The notes: a model not told the origin generated them from the sequence alone. A stretch of 64,000 nt of DNA from Tillandsia leiboldiana (GCA_029204045.2 CM055081.1:6836014-6900013), one strand, 5' to 3'. Positions 49,645-62,690 are shown, counted from the stretch's first letter. Translations and numbers: made by a program.

Positions 49645-52600
49645 CTAGTTAAAGACCCGCGTTTCGCGACGGACGAATAAATTTATAATAAATTAATATT
49701 AATAATTAATAAGTAATAAATAATAAATTATTTATAAAGATAAAAATATTTTATATATTATAAGGTTTTCAACTTTCTAAGTCAGAATATATGAGTTTCA
49801 TTACTTTGATACAAAATCAAAAAGAAGGAACACAAAAGTACAATTAATATATATATATATATCAATTGTTCATTAACTAGTAGCATCACTGCAACTTTAA
49901 ATCCAAAAAGATGCACGATTAATACGTAGAGCAGTCTAATTATTTATTGTTACTAGAAAAAGATTAATTATTTGTTGCTGGTGGATGGCCCCTTATCTTC
50001 TGTGAGCCTGCAATGTCAATAGATGGAAAGTGAACAAAAAATAAAAGATTTCATGGTGAAAAGCTCACTCAAAGAGAGGTTGGTACAACGAAATTACTTA
50101 AGACGTTTTCTGTCTGATTCTTTTATATCTGAAGCTAATTTAGCAACATCTTTAGCCAATCTGATAAAAGCCAACGCAGTATATTAGTAACTGAAACATA
50201 GTAGTCACTCAGGAGATTCCAAACTATGGGTTCAATCCCTTGGTTTGGTTGCTTCTATGATACTATATAAGTCGAAGAAAGAAGATAGTAATAGCAGCCC
50301 TACTTTCTCTAATTTTCTTCTTGGATAGCTCTGTTTATTTGTCTCCATACGATCTTATTGAATTCAAAAAAAAAAAATGTATGATCACAAAAAGAAAGCT
50401 ACTAATTTCCTAAACGGTAACGGACTGGGCCAACTAGGCCATAAAGAGCCTTTGAGCCCCCTGATGACTGGGCCAGGGCCGGTGGAGTAACATGGGCACA
50501 CTACTATGTATGAGGTGGGCCTTCTAAGGCCCATTTGCAGGATCCATGTCTCGGTCATGGGTCAGGGCCGACAATGGGCTGTTATTGGAATGGGCAGATT
50601 CTGGGCCCATTCCAATAGCCTATTTTAATGGGCTAGTAAAAGTGTACAGGCCTTAACTAAAATTATAACCAATTTTGGGCCCACTTGCAGTCCATTAGTA
50701 TCATCCCCTAGTTTTCAGATCATTATAAGTATCAATTATAAGTATCAATTATAAGTACCATTCAATATATAACATCCCCAAATACCAAAAACAATGATTG
50801 CCCTAGGACCATTCATATCGAGAAGGATGCGACGGCTGCCAACACTAAACCAAAATTTGGAGCTCCATCGATAGAGGCGATGACAATTGCTTCGAGGCCA
50901 TTCAATTTGCAAGAAGTAGTTGATCTAAAAACATTAAACATAAGCAGGCATGAGATTAAACCCCAAATATCGACCAAATGCACCAAAAAATGCATATAAA
51001 AAACTTCTCTAGCTTATATGATGCTGGGTGGCCAGCCTAAAAGGAAAACAAAATTAATCATGGAAAAACTTCTCTGGCTTTATCAAAGGGAAATTAAATT
51101 CAAAGATAAGAAAGGGGTATACCTCTTACCTCATATGCTATAATTTTCTCTAGCAATGATGCAGAGTCATCCCAAGTTGAAAGGGGTATACCTCTTACCT
51201 CATATGCTACAATCTTCTCTAGCAATGATGCAGAGTCATCCCAAGTTATCTGATGAAGCTCCAAAGATGCTGGACTAAGCCATGGTATATGATCCTTTCG
51301 TTCAAATATGAATCCAATGCACGCAAAGATGGCAAATTTTCCTCCCTCAAAAACAAAATAGAAGAGAGAAGAGATTTTATTGACCGCCAAAGAATTATTT
51401 AAATCTTAAAAAAAAAGATTAGCTATAAGTTACAAACAGATTGTGCCTTTGCTCATTGTTTGCTATTTTAGTCCATCTCTTACTATTGACTAATTTAACT
51501 GCATTGCAGATTCCCAGCATAGGATATGAATACCTCCATTTTTTCAGTCAAATTAAAAGATCACCTAATCCAGTATATGATGGAAGTACGTTTCTTATTC
51601 AGCAAATCGAGATGAATCTCATTCAAAATGACTAACCAAAAATTTCTCTTCGGGTTCATTAATCACCTGAAGAGCCCGCATTCTTTGCCATGCACATGAT
51701 ATGCCTTATCACCATATACGAAATGCATATAAAAAACACAACCTGATTCTAAGGAACAGAAGTCCCACAACCGAGACGGTTGTATAACTACAAATTTACA
51801 TTGATTAGCACTGTATCCTGCAGCACCGTACCCCGCCAAGCACTGTATTATGTAGCAGTTACCTTAGGGCATCCAAGCCACCTTGCCAACTTGAGAGTAC
51901 ACAATAAACGGAGTGCTTGGCGAAAAGCATGTAAGGCTAAGATTTTACCCTCCAAAACATAAATAATTATGTTGACCATTATGCCCGCCCAAAATTTGGA
52001 GTCTTATCGAAAAAGCCAACTACGATTACCCTGAGGCCATTCAATATGTCACATCCTCTCTTATCACGGCGAACTATGTTCTGAAATAGTATCGAAAAGG
52101 ATGCGTCGGTTGCCCTAAGGCTACTCGTCGCACTGCGCCACGCTGTGCCCTTGGGCAGTGTCAGTAGGTCAAGAAATATCAGAGATTTCTATATATCATC
52201 ACCGCCTTACATTCCGCAGCCATCCAAGAGACCCTGTGTTAAGCTATCCATCATAGCATGTAACAGTGCTACAGAATACAGTGCTTAGGGAGTAAACCTT
52301 TTTTTACCGTCTTTGGCAGAATACAGTGGGGAAAAAGAACAATGTCCCAGTTAGCAAACACAATGTCCCAAAAGCCAATCTAAAATTAGCAAACACAATG
52401 TCCCTGTTAACCATGGTAAAGCTAGGAGGTGCAGAAAAAATCAGAGAAGTAAAAAGCTGACAAATGACATGTGGGGAAAAAGAACCAAAAATTAAATGTT
52501 GGACATACCAGCCATGTGAAAAATGATGCATAGCAGAGCCTAACATCATATTACATAGCAGATGAGAAAAGGAAAGAACCTAAGAAGCATCTAAGAATCA

Positions 52601-52850
52601 ATCACCACAACTACAGTAAAAGGCGAGAGCACCAAACCTCTGTCTTGTAGGCAACCAGAAGAAACAAAAGAAAAGCCAACCAAGCCCTTGTCAGCAGATA
52701 TAAACAACAATAGAAGGAAGAAGAAGTTGCAAGATACAAAGCAAGTGCGCAAAGGAACTCACCATTCCAACAGTATATATAGCCGAATAAAGTAAGGGAG
52801 AACAGAGTAGCGTCACCGCGCGAGTAGACAGCCAAACGGCACCGGAGAGA

Positions 52851-52895
<45 letters not shown>

Positions 52896-53408
52896 TCGTG
52901 GGTAGTAGATCTATCATACCTTGTTGATCGGGAAAAGAAAATAGAAGAAATAGAGATCATGCGCCGATCGGCTCCATTTAATGCCGGAGATACAGCAGAT
53001 CCGACCGTACACAACTTCCCGTCAGCAGAATGAGGAGAGATAGAGAGAGTACCATTGAGGAGGATGACGATCTTCTTACCGATTCGAGGTAGGTAGAGAA
53101 GAAGGAAGAAACAGAGAGGGCAGCAACTCCGGCAATCCGCCAGGGTAGAAGATGAGATGGGAGACAGGGTAGGCTCGGGACAGAAAAGCGGCGATGGAAA
53201 AGAAGCCCCAAACCACGGAGAGAGAGGAGGGACCCACGTAGCCGAAAGCGCGGAGAAGCGGTATGGCGTGCCAGGGTAGGCTCGGGACAGAAAAGCGGTG
53301 ATAGGAAAGAAGCCCAAACCACGGAGAGATAGGAGGGACCCACGTAGCCGAAAACGCGGAGAAGCCGAGAAACAATTCAGGCTTCCCCCTTTAATATAAT
53401 TGTATTGA
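49645..53408 (-). mobile_element. Non-autonomous Helitron carrying gene fragments, unit 1
   Basis: A 3,764-bp insertion in copia. On the minus strand it starts TCAATACAATTATATTAAAG at 53408, preceded by host A. It ends TTTAACTAG at 49645, followed by host T, with a hairpin (CCGTCGCGAAACGCGG) about 10 bases before the CTAG. These are the Helitron rules: 5' TC, 3' hairpin plus CTRR, insertion between A and T, no target duplication. Removing it restores a continuous copia 3' region leading to GCATTAAAGTGGGACTC. Inside are a malonyl-CoA decarboxylase exon fragment, a (GA)n-rich leader-like region (52848-52893) and a 107-bp direct repeat (from 53170 and 53277). Two related segments lie at about 50810-50925 and 51990-52110. 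No Rep/helicase. Confidence 0.75.
51133..51282 (-). pseudogene. Malonyl-CoA decarboxylase exon fragment in the Helitron, unit 1
   Basis: The minus-strand translation WLSPASLELHQITWDD then SASLLEKIVAYE (51282-51199) matches, from my knowledge of the plant family, the malonyl-CoA decarboxylase segment before the AVHP motif, and ends at a GTAAGAG splice donor. Its last part with the donor is duplicated in tandem (69-bp units 51111-51179 and 51180-51248). The rest of the enzyme is absent, so it is a captured fragment. Confidence 0.65.
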
Positions 53409-53544
53409 TAATAGTTTAATGTACAAATATAACTTTATGCGCATAAATGTGTAAAACAAAAAAAGATGTTCTTATTCAAATAAAAAATAGTCACTGAAGT
53501 CTTTATACAAGAAGAAAACTCAAACTGTAAATGAACTCAAGATA

Positions 53545-54390
53545 CCCATACGATCAACATGATCCTTGAATTTGTTTGCCGGCAATGCGTTAGTCATAGG
53601 ATCAGCGACCATCATCTCAGTCCCAATGTGTTTGATATCCACCATATTTTTCTTGTCGTATTCTTTCACAGCAAGAAACTTTATATCGATGTGCTTGCTG
53701 CGATCTGTAATTCAACTATTCTTAGCAAAGAACACTGCAGCAGAGTTGTCACAATGAATCTTAATGGGCTTTGCAATAGAGTCGACAACTCTTAAATCTG
53801 AGATAAAATTTCTCAGCCATAAAGCCTATGACGAAGTCTCATAGCAAGCGATGAACTCCGCCTCCATAGTGGATGTAGCAACTGTATCCTGCTTGGTGCT
53901 CCTCCAAGATATAGCACCGTGAGCAAGAAAGAAAATATATCCCGAAGTGGATTTTCTAGAATCCACACATCCAGCAAAATCGGAGTACGAATAACCAACC
54001 ACCTCAAAGTAGTCAGAATGTATGTAGGTGAGCATATAGTCCTTTGTTTCCTGTAAATATCGCATAACCTTTTTCACAGCTTTCCAGTGATCAAGGCCAG
54101 GGTTGCTCTGGTATCTGCCCAGTATCCCTACTGCATGCGCTATATCAGGTCTGGTACAAACCTGCGCATACATCAAGCTCCCTACTGTAGAGGTATAGGG
54201 TATGCTCTTCATATGCTCTCGTTCTAAATCATTCTGTGGACTTTCTGATTGAATTTATTACATTTCACAATAGGTGCAGCTGTAGGTGCACAATTTGTCA
54301 TTTAAATCTTTCTAAAACTCTTTCGATGTAAGCTTTCTGAGATAGACCCAAAATTCTTCGAAATCTATTTCTGTGAATTTTTATGCCAAT
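53545..54390 (-). pseudogene. copia RT/RNase H coding remnant, unit 1
   Basis: The minus-strand open part 54212-53826 encodes a recognisable copia RNase H region (YTSTVGSLMYAQVCTRPDIA, GYSYSDFAGCVDSRKSTSGY, SWRSTKQDTVATSTMEAEF). To its right, RT end sequence (KIHRNRFRRILGLSQKAYIE) is broken by stops and frameshifts. To its left, the IHCDNSAAVFFAKN segment is followed by an in-frame stop, then KHIDIKFLAVKEYDKKN. Not functional. Confidence 0.85.
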
Positions 54391-54674
54391 GTTAATAAAC
54401 ATATATTATTATATTAATAATATTATATTTTATTATATGTATTCATGTGTGTCCGTGTTCTAATTTTTTAAAAGTTGCTGAGTAGCCGTGTCCGAGTCGT
54501 GTCGTGTTCCGTGTCCCTTATCGATGTCCATGACGCTTAGGGAATAACTGATTGAAATATTTTATTTTTAATCAAAATTTAAAAGATATTTTGTTTGGTG
54601 TAGAGTCATTCTAGATTATTTGTCATTCAACTTGACAATCTTCACCTACTTTACCTTCTTGATAGCGAGCATCT

Positions 54675-54888
54675 TTGACCATTCCTCACACAAAATGAAT
54701 GGCAACAAAAAAAAAAAATGGTTTTAACTTAGTCAATATGTTGGCCAAAGAGACCGTCCAAATGAAGAAAAAAAATAAACTCGTCCACACCTTTGAGATC
54801 CACCTACCATCATTTATCAATTAGACCCACCCACCTACCATGTTTACAATAATCACTAGCTAGTGACTAATTAACATCTCTATATAAA
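54675..54888 (+). promoter_or_regulatory. PR-10 copy 2 core promoter: W-box and TATA box
   Basis: W-box TTGACC at 54675-54680 and TATATAAA at 54881-54888, same spacing as copy 1. Confidence 0.6.
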
Positions 54889-55007
54889 CTCCTCCTCACT
54901 TCACTAAAATCTCATCCCCCTCTTCATACACATATTTACTATACAAACTCACACAAGAGAGTAGTTGCATAGTAAAGAGATCTAATTAGCTAATTAAGAT
55001 AGCAACA

Positions 55008-56201
55008 ATGACTTCTCCTGCGAGCTGGAGCTTTGAGATCGAGTCCCCGGTAGCGGCGCCGCGTCTGTTCCGTGCCGCCGTCCTCGACTGGCACAGCCTC
55101 GCCCCGAAGCTCGCCCCAGAGATCGTCGTGAGCGCCACCCCGATCGAAGGCAGCGGCGGCGTCGGAAGTGTGAGGCAGTTCAACTTCTCCCCAGGTACTT
55201 AATTATATACAAGATCTTGCTAAGAACATATATTGCTGCAGTTATGTATACATACATACATAAAGCCATATATATAAATATAATGTTCATGATACAAAGC
55301 CCATAGGTTAAGAAATAACAACAACAACAACAATAACAATAATAGTGATAATATTATTGTACTTTAATAAGTTTATTATCGTGCGCACTAGATCACAATT
55401 AATGAATAATAAAGTCGCTCTCAATCAAAGCTCTGTTGTTAGTAATTAATCTAGAGCTATTAATAATATTACATCATTATCCAACTTATTATTATAATAA
55501 AATATTTCTATTTTAAGTGGACTGATTCTGATTCATGTGCACGAATAAATGGTAATCGCTCACGTGTCATTACGTACGTGAATATTACTTTATAATTAGT
55601 ATTTTTATTGTACCGAATATATATATATAGGAGATGAGAACAAGTCAAAATTAAGCAGCAACGTTTTTTAATTCAAAAATGTTACTGATCGGACCAAAAT
55701 TTTGCTGGTTCAATTTGACTAGTTTATTTAGATGGTTGGTTACTATAATTGTACTTTTATTAGTTTAGTTTAGTTTAGATTAGATCACAGCTCATCTTAA
55801 TTCTGAGCAGTAGTGGTTATTGCATGTTTGGTAATGAGTTTTCTTTTAACTTTAATTACACGCATGCATGATCGATATCGGTCGATGAATTCTTCTTTTG
55901 TATAGCATTGCCTTTCAAGTACACGAAGGAGCGCCTGGACTTCATAGACAACGACAAGTACGAGTCCAAGCAGACGGTGATCGAAGGCGGCGGCATCGGT
56001 GTCAAGCTCGAGTCCGCGTCGTCCCACATCAAGTTCGAGCCTGCGGGCAACGGCGGCAGCGTCTGCAAGGTCGTCGCGACCTACAAGCTCCTCCCGGGGG
56101 TTACCGTCGACGACGAGATCGCCAAGGCCAAGGACTCCATCACCAAGATCATCAAAACTGCTGAGGCCTATCTCCTTGCCAACCCAGATGCCTATGTGTA
56201 A
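55008..56201 (+). CDS. PR10: PR-10 protein (Bet v 1 family), copy 2
   Basis: Exons 55008-55194 and 55906-56201. The predicted 160-residue protein is identical to copy 1 as far as I can read, including the glycine-rich loop and intron position. The flanking promoter is also the same, so this copy is probably expressed like copy 1 and would add gene dosage rather than a new activity. Confidence 0.93.
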
Positions 56202-56406
56202 TGCACTGTGCATGTTTTGCTCCCCAGAGTGCAGTACTGCTATTTGTGGATGGAGTGTCCTTATTATTATTATTATTGTTATGGTAAAATAAGTTGGAGT
56301 AATAAGTGTCTCAAGGAAATTATCTAGTGTTTGTGTTTGTGTTTGTGTTTGTGTTTGTGTTTGTGTTTATGTGAGAGAGAAAGAGTATGTATTATTATTC
56401 TCGACG

Positions 56407-56713
56407 AATTTTGAGTTTTCTTTAAACAAAAGATATGGAAATGCCCTTTTGTGGATTTGTTTCAACATATTTTTTTTTAGTCATTCTACTAATCTTTCTA
56501 AATTACATTTCACACAGCGTGCAAAACGACATGTCTATGCACAATGTGGAAATAATGTTTTTGCACCAGTAGAGAGGGAGCTTATTTTTGACATCGTATT
56601 ATCTTTAGTCCTTTTCCCTGATAAAAATTTGACATAATTTACTGCAAATCAAGGTTAGAAGGCCTAAATGCGTTCTATAAATTTCATACTTACCAGGATA
56701 TGTCCGATTATGA
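56407..56713 (+). pseudogene. Captured DNA primase fragment, unit 2
   Basis: Same fragment as in unit 1, in the same position behind PR-10 copy 2, with the same substitutions. The capture therefore predates the tandem amplification. Confidence 0.88.
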
Positions 56714-57325
56714 CTAGGTTGTAAAATTAAATTAAAACTTTAGATCGTTTCTTCTGTTATGATTTTTAATTTTCTATACTTGATTGTAGACGACGATTCT
56801 TCCATTCGATTCTTCCTCGTGCGCAATCTGTAAAAAACGAGAAGTTTCATGTCTATTTCCTTATCCCCGGAAATAGAGCCGTCACAGAAAATTCGGATTA
56901 GGATTAGACCGGGACTCCCGTTATGTCATATATATATATATATAACCGAATGTAAGGATGTTTTAATCACGTCCGTCCATCAAGGATGTGTCCAGATACA
57001 TCCTAACCGATTGGATTGACTGTATCTTTAAAAAACGACTTGAATAAATTGCGTAGGCCACATCCAACATTCTCCCACTTGGCCTAATGATATATTCAAT
57101 ACTGTATAGGCGATATTAAAACTTTATTAGGTAACCACCAAATTATACAGTCAAGATCTCCCACTCAACTAAGAAATAATAATATTTTGATCATAGCGGT
57201 CATATTCAAAATGAACACTTCCTTCTATATATCAAAAGTATGTATTCCTTAATTAAATATCTTTATGAGTTATAACTAGATGAACTTACTATAAGTTCAA
57301 CTCAGAGTCCCACTTTAATGCACAA

Positions 57326-60300
57326 CTAGTTAAAGACCCGCGTTTCGCGACGGACGAATAAATTTATAATAAATTAATATTAATAATTAATAAGTAATAA
57401 ATAATAAATTATTTATAAAGATAAAAATATTTTATATATTATAAGGTTTTCAACTTTCTAAGTCAGAATATATGAGTTTCATTACTTTGATACAAAATCA
57501 AAAAGAAGGAACACAAAAGTACAATTAATATATATATATATATATCAATTGTTCATTAACTAGTAGCATCACTGCAACTTTAAATCCAAAAAGATGCACG
57601 ATTAATACGTAGAGCAGTCTAATTATTTATTGTTACTAGAAAAAGATTAATTATTTGTTGCTAGTGGATGGCCCCTTATCTTCTGTGAGCCTGCAATGTC
57701 AATAGATGGAAAGTGAACAAAAAATAAAAGATTTCATGGTGAAAAGCTCACTCAAAGAGAGGTTGGTACAACGAAATTACTTAAGACGTTTTCTGTCTGA
57801 TTCTTTTATATCTGAAGCTAATTTAGCAACATCTTTAGCCAATCTGATAAAAGCCAACGCAGTATATTAGTAACTGAAACATAGTAGTCACTCAGGAGAT
57901 TCCAAACTATGGGTTCAATCCCTTGGTTTGGTTGCTTCTATGATACTATATAAGTCGAAGAAAGAAGATAGTAATAGCAGCCCTACTTTCTCTAATTTTC
58001 TTCTTGGATAGCTCTGTTTATTTGTCTCCATACGATCTTATTGAATTCAAAAAAAAAAAATGTATGATCACAAAAAGAAAGCTACTAATTTCCTAAACGG
58101 TAACGGACTGGGCCAACTAGGCCATAAAGAGCCTTTGAGCCCCCTGATGACTGGGCCAGGGCCGGTGGAGTAACATGGGCACACTACTATGTATGAGGTG
58201 GGCCTTCTAAGGCCCATTTGCAGGATCCATGTCTCGGTCATGGGTCAGGGCCGACAATGGGCTGTTATTGGAATGGGCAGATTCTGGGCCCATTCCAATA
58301 GCCTATTTTAATGGGCTAGTAAAAGTGTACAGGCCTTAACTAAAATTATAACCAATTTTGGGCCCACTTGCAGTCCATTAGTATCATCCCCTAGTTTTCA
58401 GATCATTATAAGTATCAATTATAAGTATCAATTATAAGTACCATTCAATATATAACATCCCCAAATACCAAAAACAATGATTGCCCTAGGACCATTCATA
58501 TCGAGAAGGATGCGACGGCTGCCAACACTAAACCAAAATTTGGAGCTCCATCGATAGAGGCGATGACAATTGCTTCGAGGCCATTCAATTTGCAAGAAGT
58601 AGTTGATCTAAAAACATTAAACATAAGCAGACATGAGATTAAACCCCAAATATCGACCAAATGCACCAAAAAATGCATATAAAAAACTTCTCTAGCTTAT
58701 ATGATGCTGGGTGGCCAGCCTAAAAGGAAAACAAAATTAATCATGGAAAAACTTCTCTGGCTTTATCAAAGGGAAATTAAATTCAAAGATAAGAAAGGGG
58801 TATACCTCTTACCTCATATGCTATAATTTTCTCTAGCAATGATGCAGAGTCATCCCAAGTTGAAAGGGGTATACCTCTTACCTCATATGCTACAATCTTC
58901 TCTAGCAATGATGCAGAGTCATCCCAAGTTATCTGATGAAGCTCCAAAGATGCTGGACTAAGCCATGGTATATGATCCTTTCGTTCAAATATGAATCCAA
59001 TGCACGCAAAGATGGCAAATTTTCCTCCCTCAAAAACAAAATAGAAGAGAGAAGAGATTTTATTGACCGCCAAAGAATTATTTAAATCTTAAAAAAAAAG
59101 ATTAGCTATAAGTTACAAACAGATTGTGCCTTTGCTCATTGTTTGCTATTTTAGTCCATCTCTTACTATTGACTAATTTAACTGCATTGCAGATTCCCAG
59201 CATAGGATATGAATACCTCCATTTTTTCAGTCAAATTAAAAGATCACCTAATCCAGTATATGATGGAAGTACGTTTCTTATTCAGCAAATCGAGATGAAT
59301 CTCATTCAAAATGACTAACCAAAAATTTCTCTTCGGGTTCATTAATCACCTGAAGAGCCCGCATTCTTTGCCATGCACATGATATGCCTTATCACCATAT
59401 ACGAAATGCATATAAAAAACACAACCTGATTCTAAGGAACAGAAGTCCCACAACCGAGACGGTTGTATAACTACAAATTTACATTGATTAGCACTGTATC
59501 CTGCAGCACCGTACCCCGCCAAGCACTGTATTATGTAGCAGTTACCTTAGGGCATCCAAGCCACCTTGCCAACTTGAGAGTACACAATAAACGGAGTGCT
59601 TGGCGAAAAGCATGTAAGGCTAAGATTTTACCCTCCAAAACATAAATAATTATGTTGACCATTATGCCCGCCCAAAATTTGGAGTCTTATCGAAAAAGCC
59701 AACTACGATTACCCTGAGGCCATTCAATATGTCACATCCTCTCTTATCACGGCGAACTATGTTCTGAAATAGTATCGAAAAGGATGCGTCGGTTGCCCTA
59801 AGGCTACTCGTCGCACTGCGCCACGCTGTGCCCTTGGGCAGTGTCAGTAGGTCAAGAAATATCAGAGATTTCTATATATCATCACCGCCTTACATTCCGC
59901 AGCCATCCAAGAGACCCTGTGTTAAGCTATCCATCATAGCATGTAACAGTGCTACAGAATACAGTGCTTAGGGAGTAAACCTTTTTTTACCGTCTTTGGC
60001 AGAATACAGTGGGGAAAAAGAACAATGTCCCAGTTAGCAAACACAATGTCCCAAAAGCCAATCTAAAATTAGCAAACACAATGTCCCTGTTAACCATGGT
60101 AAAGCTAGGAGGTGCAGAAAAAATCAGAGAAGTAAAAAGCTGACAAATGACATGTGGGGAAAAAGAACCAAAAATTAAATGTTGGACATACCAGCCATGT
60201 GAAAAATGATGCATAGCAGAGCCTAACATCATATTACATAGCAGATGAGAAAAGGAAAGAACCTAAGAAGCATCTAAGAATCAATCACCACAACTACAGT

Positions 60301-60533
60301 AAAAGGCGAGAGCACCAAACCTCTGTCTTGTAGGCAACCAGAAGAAACAAAAGAAAAGCCAACCAAGCCCTTGTCAGCAGATATAAACAACAATAGAAGG
60401 AAGAAGAAGTTGCAAGATACAAAGCAAGTGCGCAAAGGAACTCACCATTCCAACAGTATATATAGCCGAATAAAGTAAGGGAGAACAGAGTAGCGTCACC
60501 GCGCGAGTAGACAGCCAAACGGCACCGGAGAGA

Positions 60534-60578
<45 letters not shown>

Positions 60579-61091
60579 TCGTGGGTAGTAGATCTATCAT
60601 ACCTTGTTGATCGGGAAAAGAAAATAGAAGAAATAGAGATCATGCGCCGATCGGCTCCATTTAATGCCGGAGATACAGCAGATCCGACCGTACACAACTT
60701 CCCGTCAGCAGAATGAGGAGAGATAGAGAGAGTACCATTGAGGAGGATGACGATCTTCTTACCGATTCGAGGTAGGTAGAGAAGAAGGAAGAAACAGAGA
60801 GGGCAGCAACTCCGGCAATCCGCCAGGGTAGAAGATGAGATGGGAGACAGGGTAGGCTCGGGACAGAAAAGCGGCGATGGAAAAGAAGCCCCAAACCACG
60901 GAGAGAGAGGAGGGACCCACGTAGCCGAAAGCGCGGAGAAGCGGTATGGCGTGCCAGGGTAGGCTCGGGACAGAAAAGCGGTGATAGGAAAGAAGCCCAA
61001 ACCACGGAGAGATAGGAGGGACCCACGTAGCCGAAAACGCGGAGAAGCCGAGAAACAATTCAGGCTTCCCCCTTTAATATAATTGTATTGA
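57326..61091 (-). mobile_element. Non-autonomous Helitron carrying gene fragments, unit 2
   Basis: Copy of the unit 1 Helitron (3,766 bp) with identical ends and insertion site. It was multiplied by the tandem duplication, not by separate transposition. Confidence 0.75.
58816..58965 (-). pseudogene. Malonyl-CoA decarboxylase exon fragment in the Helitron, unit 2
   Basis: Same fragment and same 69-bp internal duplication as in unit 1. Confidence 0.65.
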
Positions 61092-61227
61092 TAATAGTTT
61101 AATGTACAAATATAACTTTATGCGCATAAATGTGTAAAACAAAAAAAGATGTTCTTATTCAAATAAAAAATAGTCACTGAAGTCTTTATACAAGAAGAAA
61201 ACTCAAACTGTAAATGAACTCAAGATA

Positions 61228-62073
61228 CCCATACGATCAACATGATCCTTGAATTTGTTTGCCGGCAATGCGTTAGTCATAGGATCAGCGACCATCATCT
61301 CAGTCCCAATGTGTTTGATATCCACCATATTTTTCTTGTCGTATTCTTTCACAGCAAGAAACTTTATATCGATGTGCTTGCTGCGATCTGTAATTCAACT
61401 ATTCTTAGCAAAGAACACTGCAGCAGAGTTGTCACAATGAATCTTAATGGGCTTTGCAATAGAGTCGACAACTCTTAAATCTGAGATAAAATTTCTCAGC
61501 CATAAAGCCTATGACGAAGTCTCATAGCAAGCGATGAACTCCGCCTCCATAGTGGATGTAGCAACTGTATCCTGCTTGGTGCTCCTCCAAGATATAGCAC
61601 CGTGAGCAAGAAAGAAAATATATCCCGAAGTGGATTTTCTAGAATCCACACATCCAGCAAAATCGGAGTACGAATAACCAACCACCTCAAAGTAGTCAGA
61701 ATGTATGTAGGTGAGCATATAGTCCTTTGTTTCCTGTAAATATCGCATAACCTTTTTCACAGCTTTCCAGTGATCAAGGCCAGGGTTGCTCTGGTATCTG
61801 CCCAGTATCCCTACTGCATGCGCTATATCAGGTCTGGTACAAACCTGCGCATACATCAAGCTCCCTACTGTAGAGGTATAGGGTATGCTCTTCATATGCT
61901 CTCGTTCTAAATCATTCTGTGGACTTTCTGATTGAATTTATTACATTTCACAATAGGTGCAGCTGTAGGTGCACAATTTGTCATTTAAATCTTTCTAAAA
62001 CTCTTTCGATGTAAGCTTTCTGAGATAGACCCAAAATTCTTCGAAATCTATTTCTGTGAATTTTTATGCCAAT
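61228..62073 (-). pseudogene. copia RT/RNase H coding remnant, unit 2
   Basis: Duplicate of the unit 1 remnant with the same broken frames. The open RNase H part is at 61509-61895. Confidence 0.85.
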
Positions 62074-62357
62074 GTTAATAAACATATATTATTATATTAA
62101 TAATATTATATTTTATTATATGTATTCATGTGTGTCCGTGTTCTAATTTTTTAAAAGTTGCTGAGTAGCCGTGTCCGAGTCGTGTCGTGTTCCGTGTCCC
62201 TTATCGATGTCCATGACGCTTAGGGAATAACTGATTGAAATATTTTATTTTTAATCAAAATTTAAAAGATATTTTGTTTGGTGTAGAGTCATTCTAGATT
62301 ATTTGTCATTCAACTTGACAATCTTCACCTACTTTACCTTCTTGATAGCGAGCATCT

Positions 62358-62571
62358 TTGACCATTCCTCACACAAAATGAATGGCAACAAAAAAAAAAA
62401 ATGGTTTTAACTTAGTCAATATGTTGGCCAAAGAGACCGTCCAAATGAAGAAAAAAAATAAACTCGTCCACACCTTTGAGATCCACCTACCATCATTTAT
62501 CAATTAGACCCACCCACCTACCATGTTTACAATAATCACTAGCTAGTGACTAATTAACATCTCTATATAAA
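62358..62571 (+). promoter_or_regulatory. PR-10 copy 3 core promoter: W-box and TATA box
   Basis: W-box at 62358-62363 and TATATAAA at 62564-62571, same as the other units. Confidence 0.6.
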
Positions 62572-62690
62572 CTCCTCCTCACTTCACTAAAATCTCATCC
62601 CCCTCTTCATACACATATTTACTATACAAACTCACACAAGAGAGTAGTTGCATAGTAAAGAGATCTAATTAGCTAATTAAGATAGCAACA

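Larger units (their letters stand above)
45000..54393. repeat. PR-10 tandem array, unit 1 (about 7.68 kb plus a 1.71-kb insertion)
   Basis: Unit 1 runs from the AATAAGCATATATTATTAT segment to the break inside copia RT sequence. Contents in order: short upstream segment, Harbinger-like element H3 (this unit only), PR-10 promoter and gene, primase fragment, copia LTR and 3' internal part, Helitron, rest of the copia remnant. From about 46900 rightwards it is almost identical to unit 2. The first 200 or so bases on either side of H3 are clearly more diverged. Confidence 0.9.
49041..54393 (-). mobile_element. Truncated Ty1/copia retrotransposon, unit 1, interrupted by a Helitron
   Basis: On the minus strand: RT/RNase H remnant (54393 to about 53560), 3' internal sequence to 53409, then after the Helitron 49644-49389 ending in the polypurine tract AAGTGGGAGAA, then the 3' LTR 49388-49041 (TGTTGGATGTGG ... 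TTTTACA, 348 bp). The 5' LTR, gag, protease and integrase are missing, because the element is cut at the tandem-unit boundary at 54393. The tRNA site is therefore also absent. Confidence 0.82.
54394..62076. repeat. PR-10 tandem array, unit 2 (7,683 bp)
   Basis: Same content and order as unit 1 without H3. It differs from unit 1 by a few single bases and by AT-dinucleotide length changes (for example near 56935 and 57530). It joins unit 1 directly: copia RT remnant ends at about 54393 and the next unit begins. Confidence 0.92.
56720..62076 (-). mobile_element. Truncated Ty1/copia retrotransposon, unit 2, interrupted by a Helitron
   Basis: Same structure as in unit 1: 3' LTR 56720-57069 (2 bp longer from an AT repeat), polypurine tract, Helitron at 57326-61091, then the RNase H/RT remnant to the unit boundary. 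Confidence 0.82.

Noticed and set aside
52691..53317. A 208-codon minus-strand open frame in the Helitron (also at 60374)
   Set aside because: It spans a (GA)n tract and a 107-bp direct repeat, reads as low-complexity sequence and matches no family I know. It is more likely a captured 5' leader than a protein.
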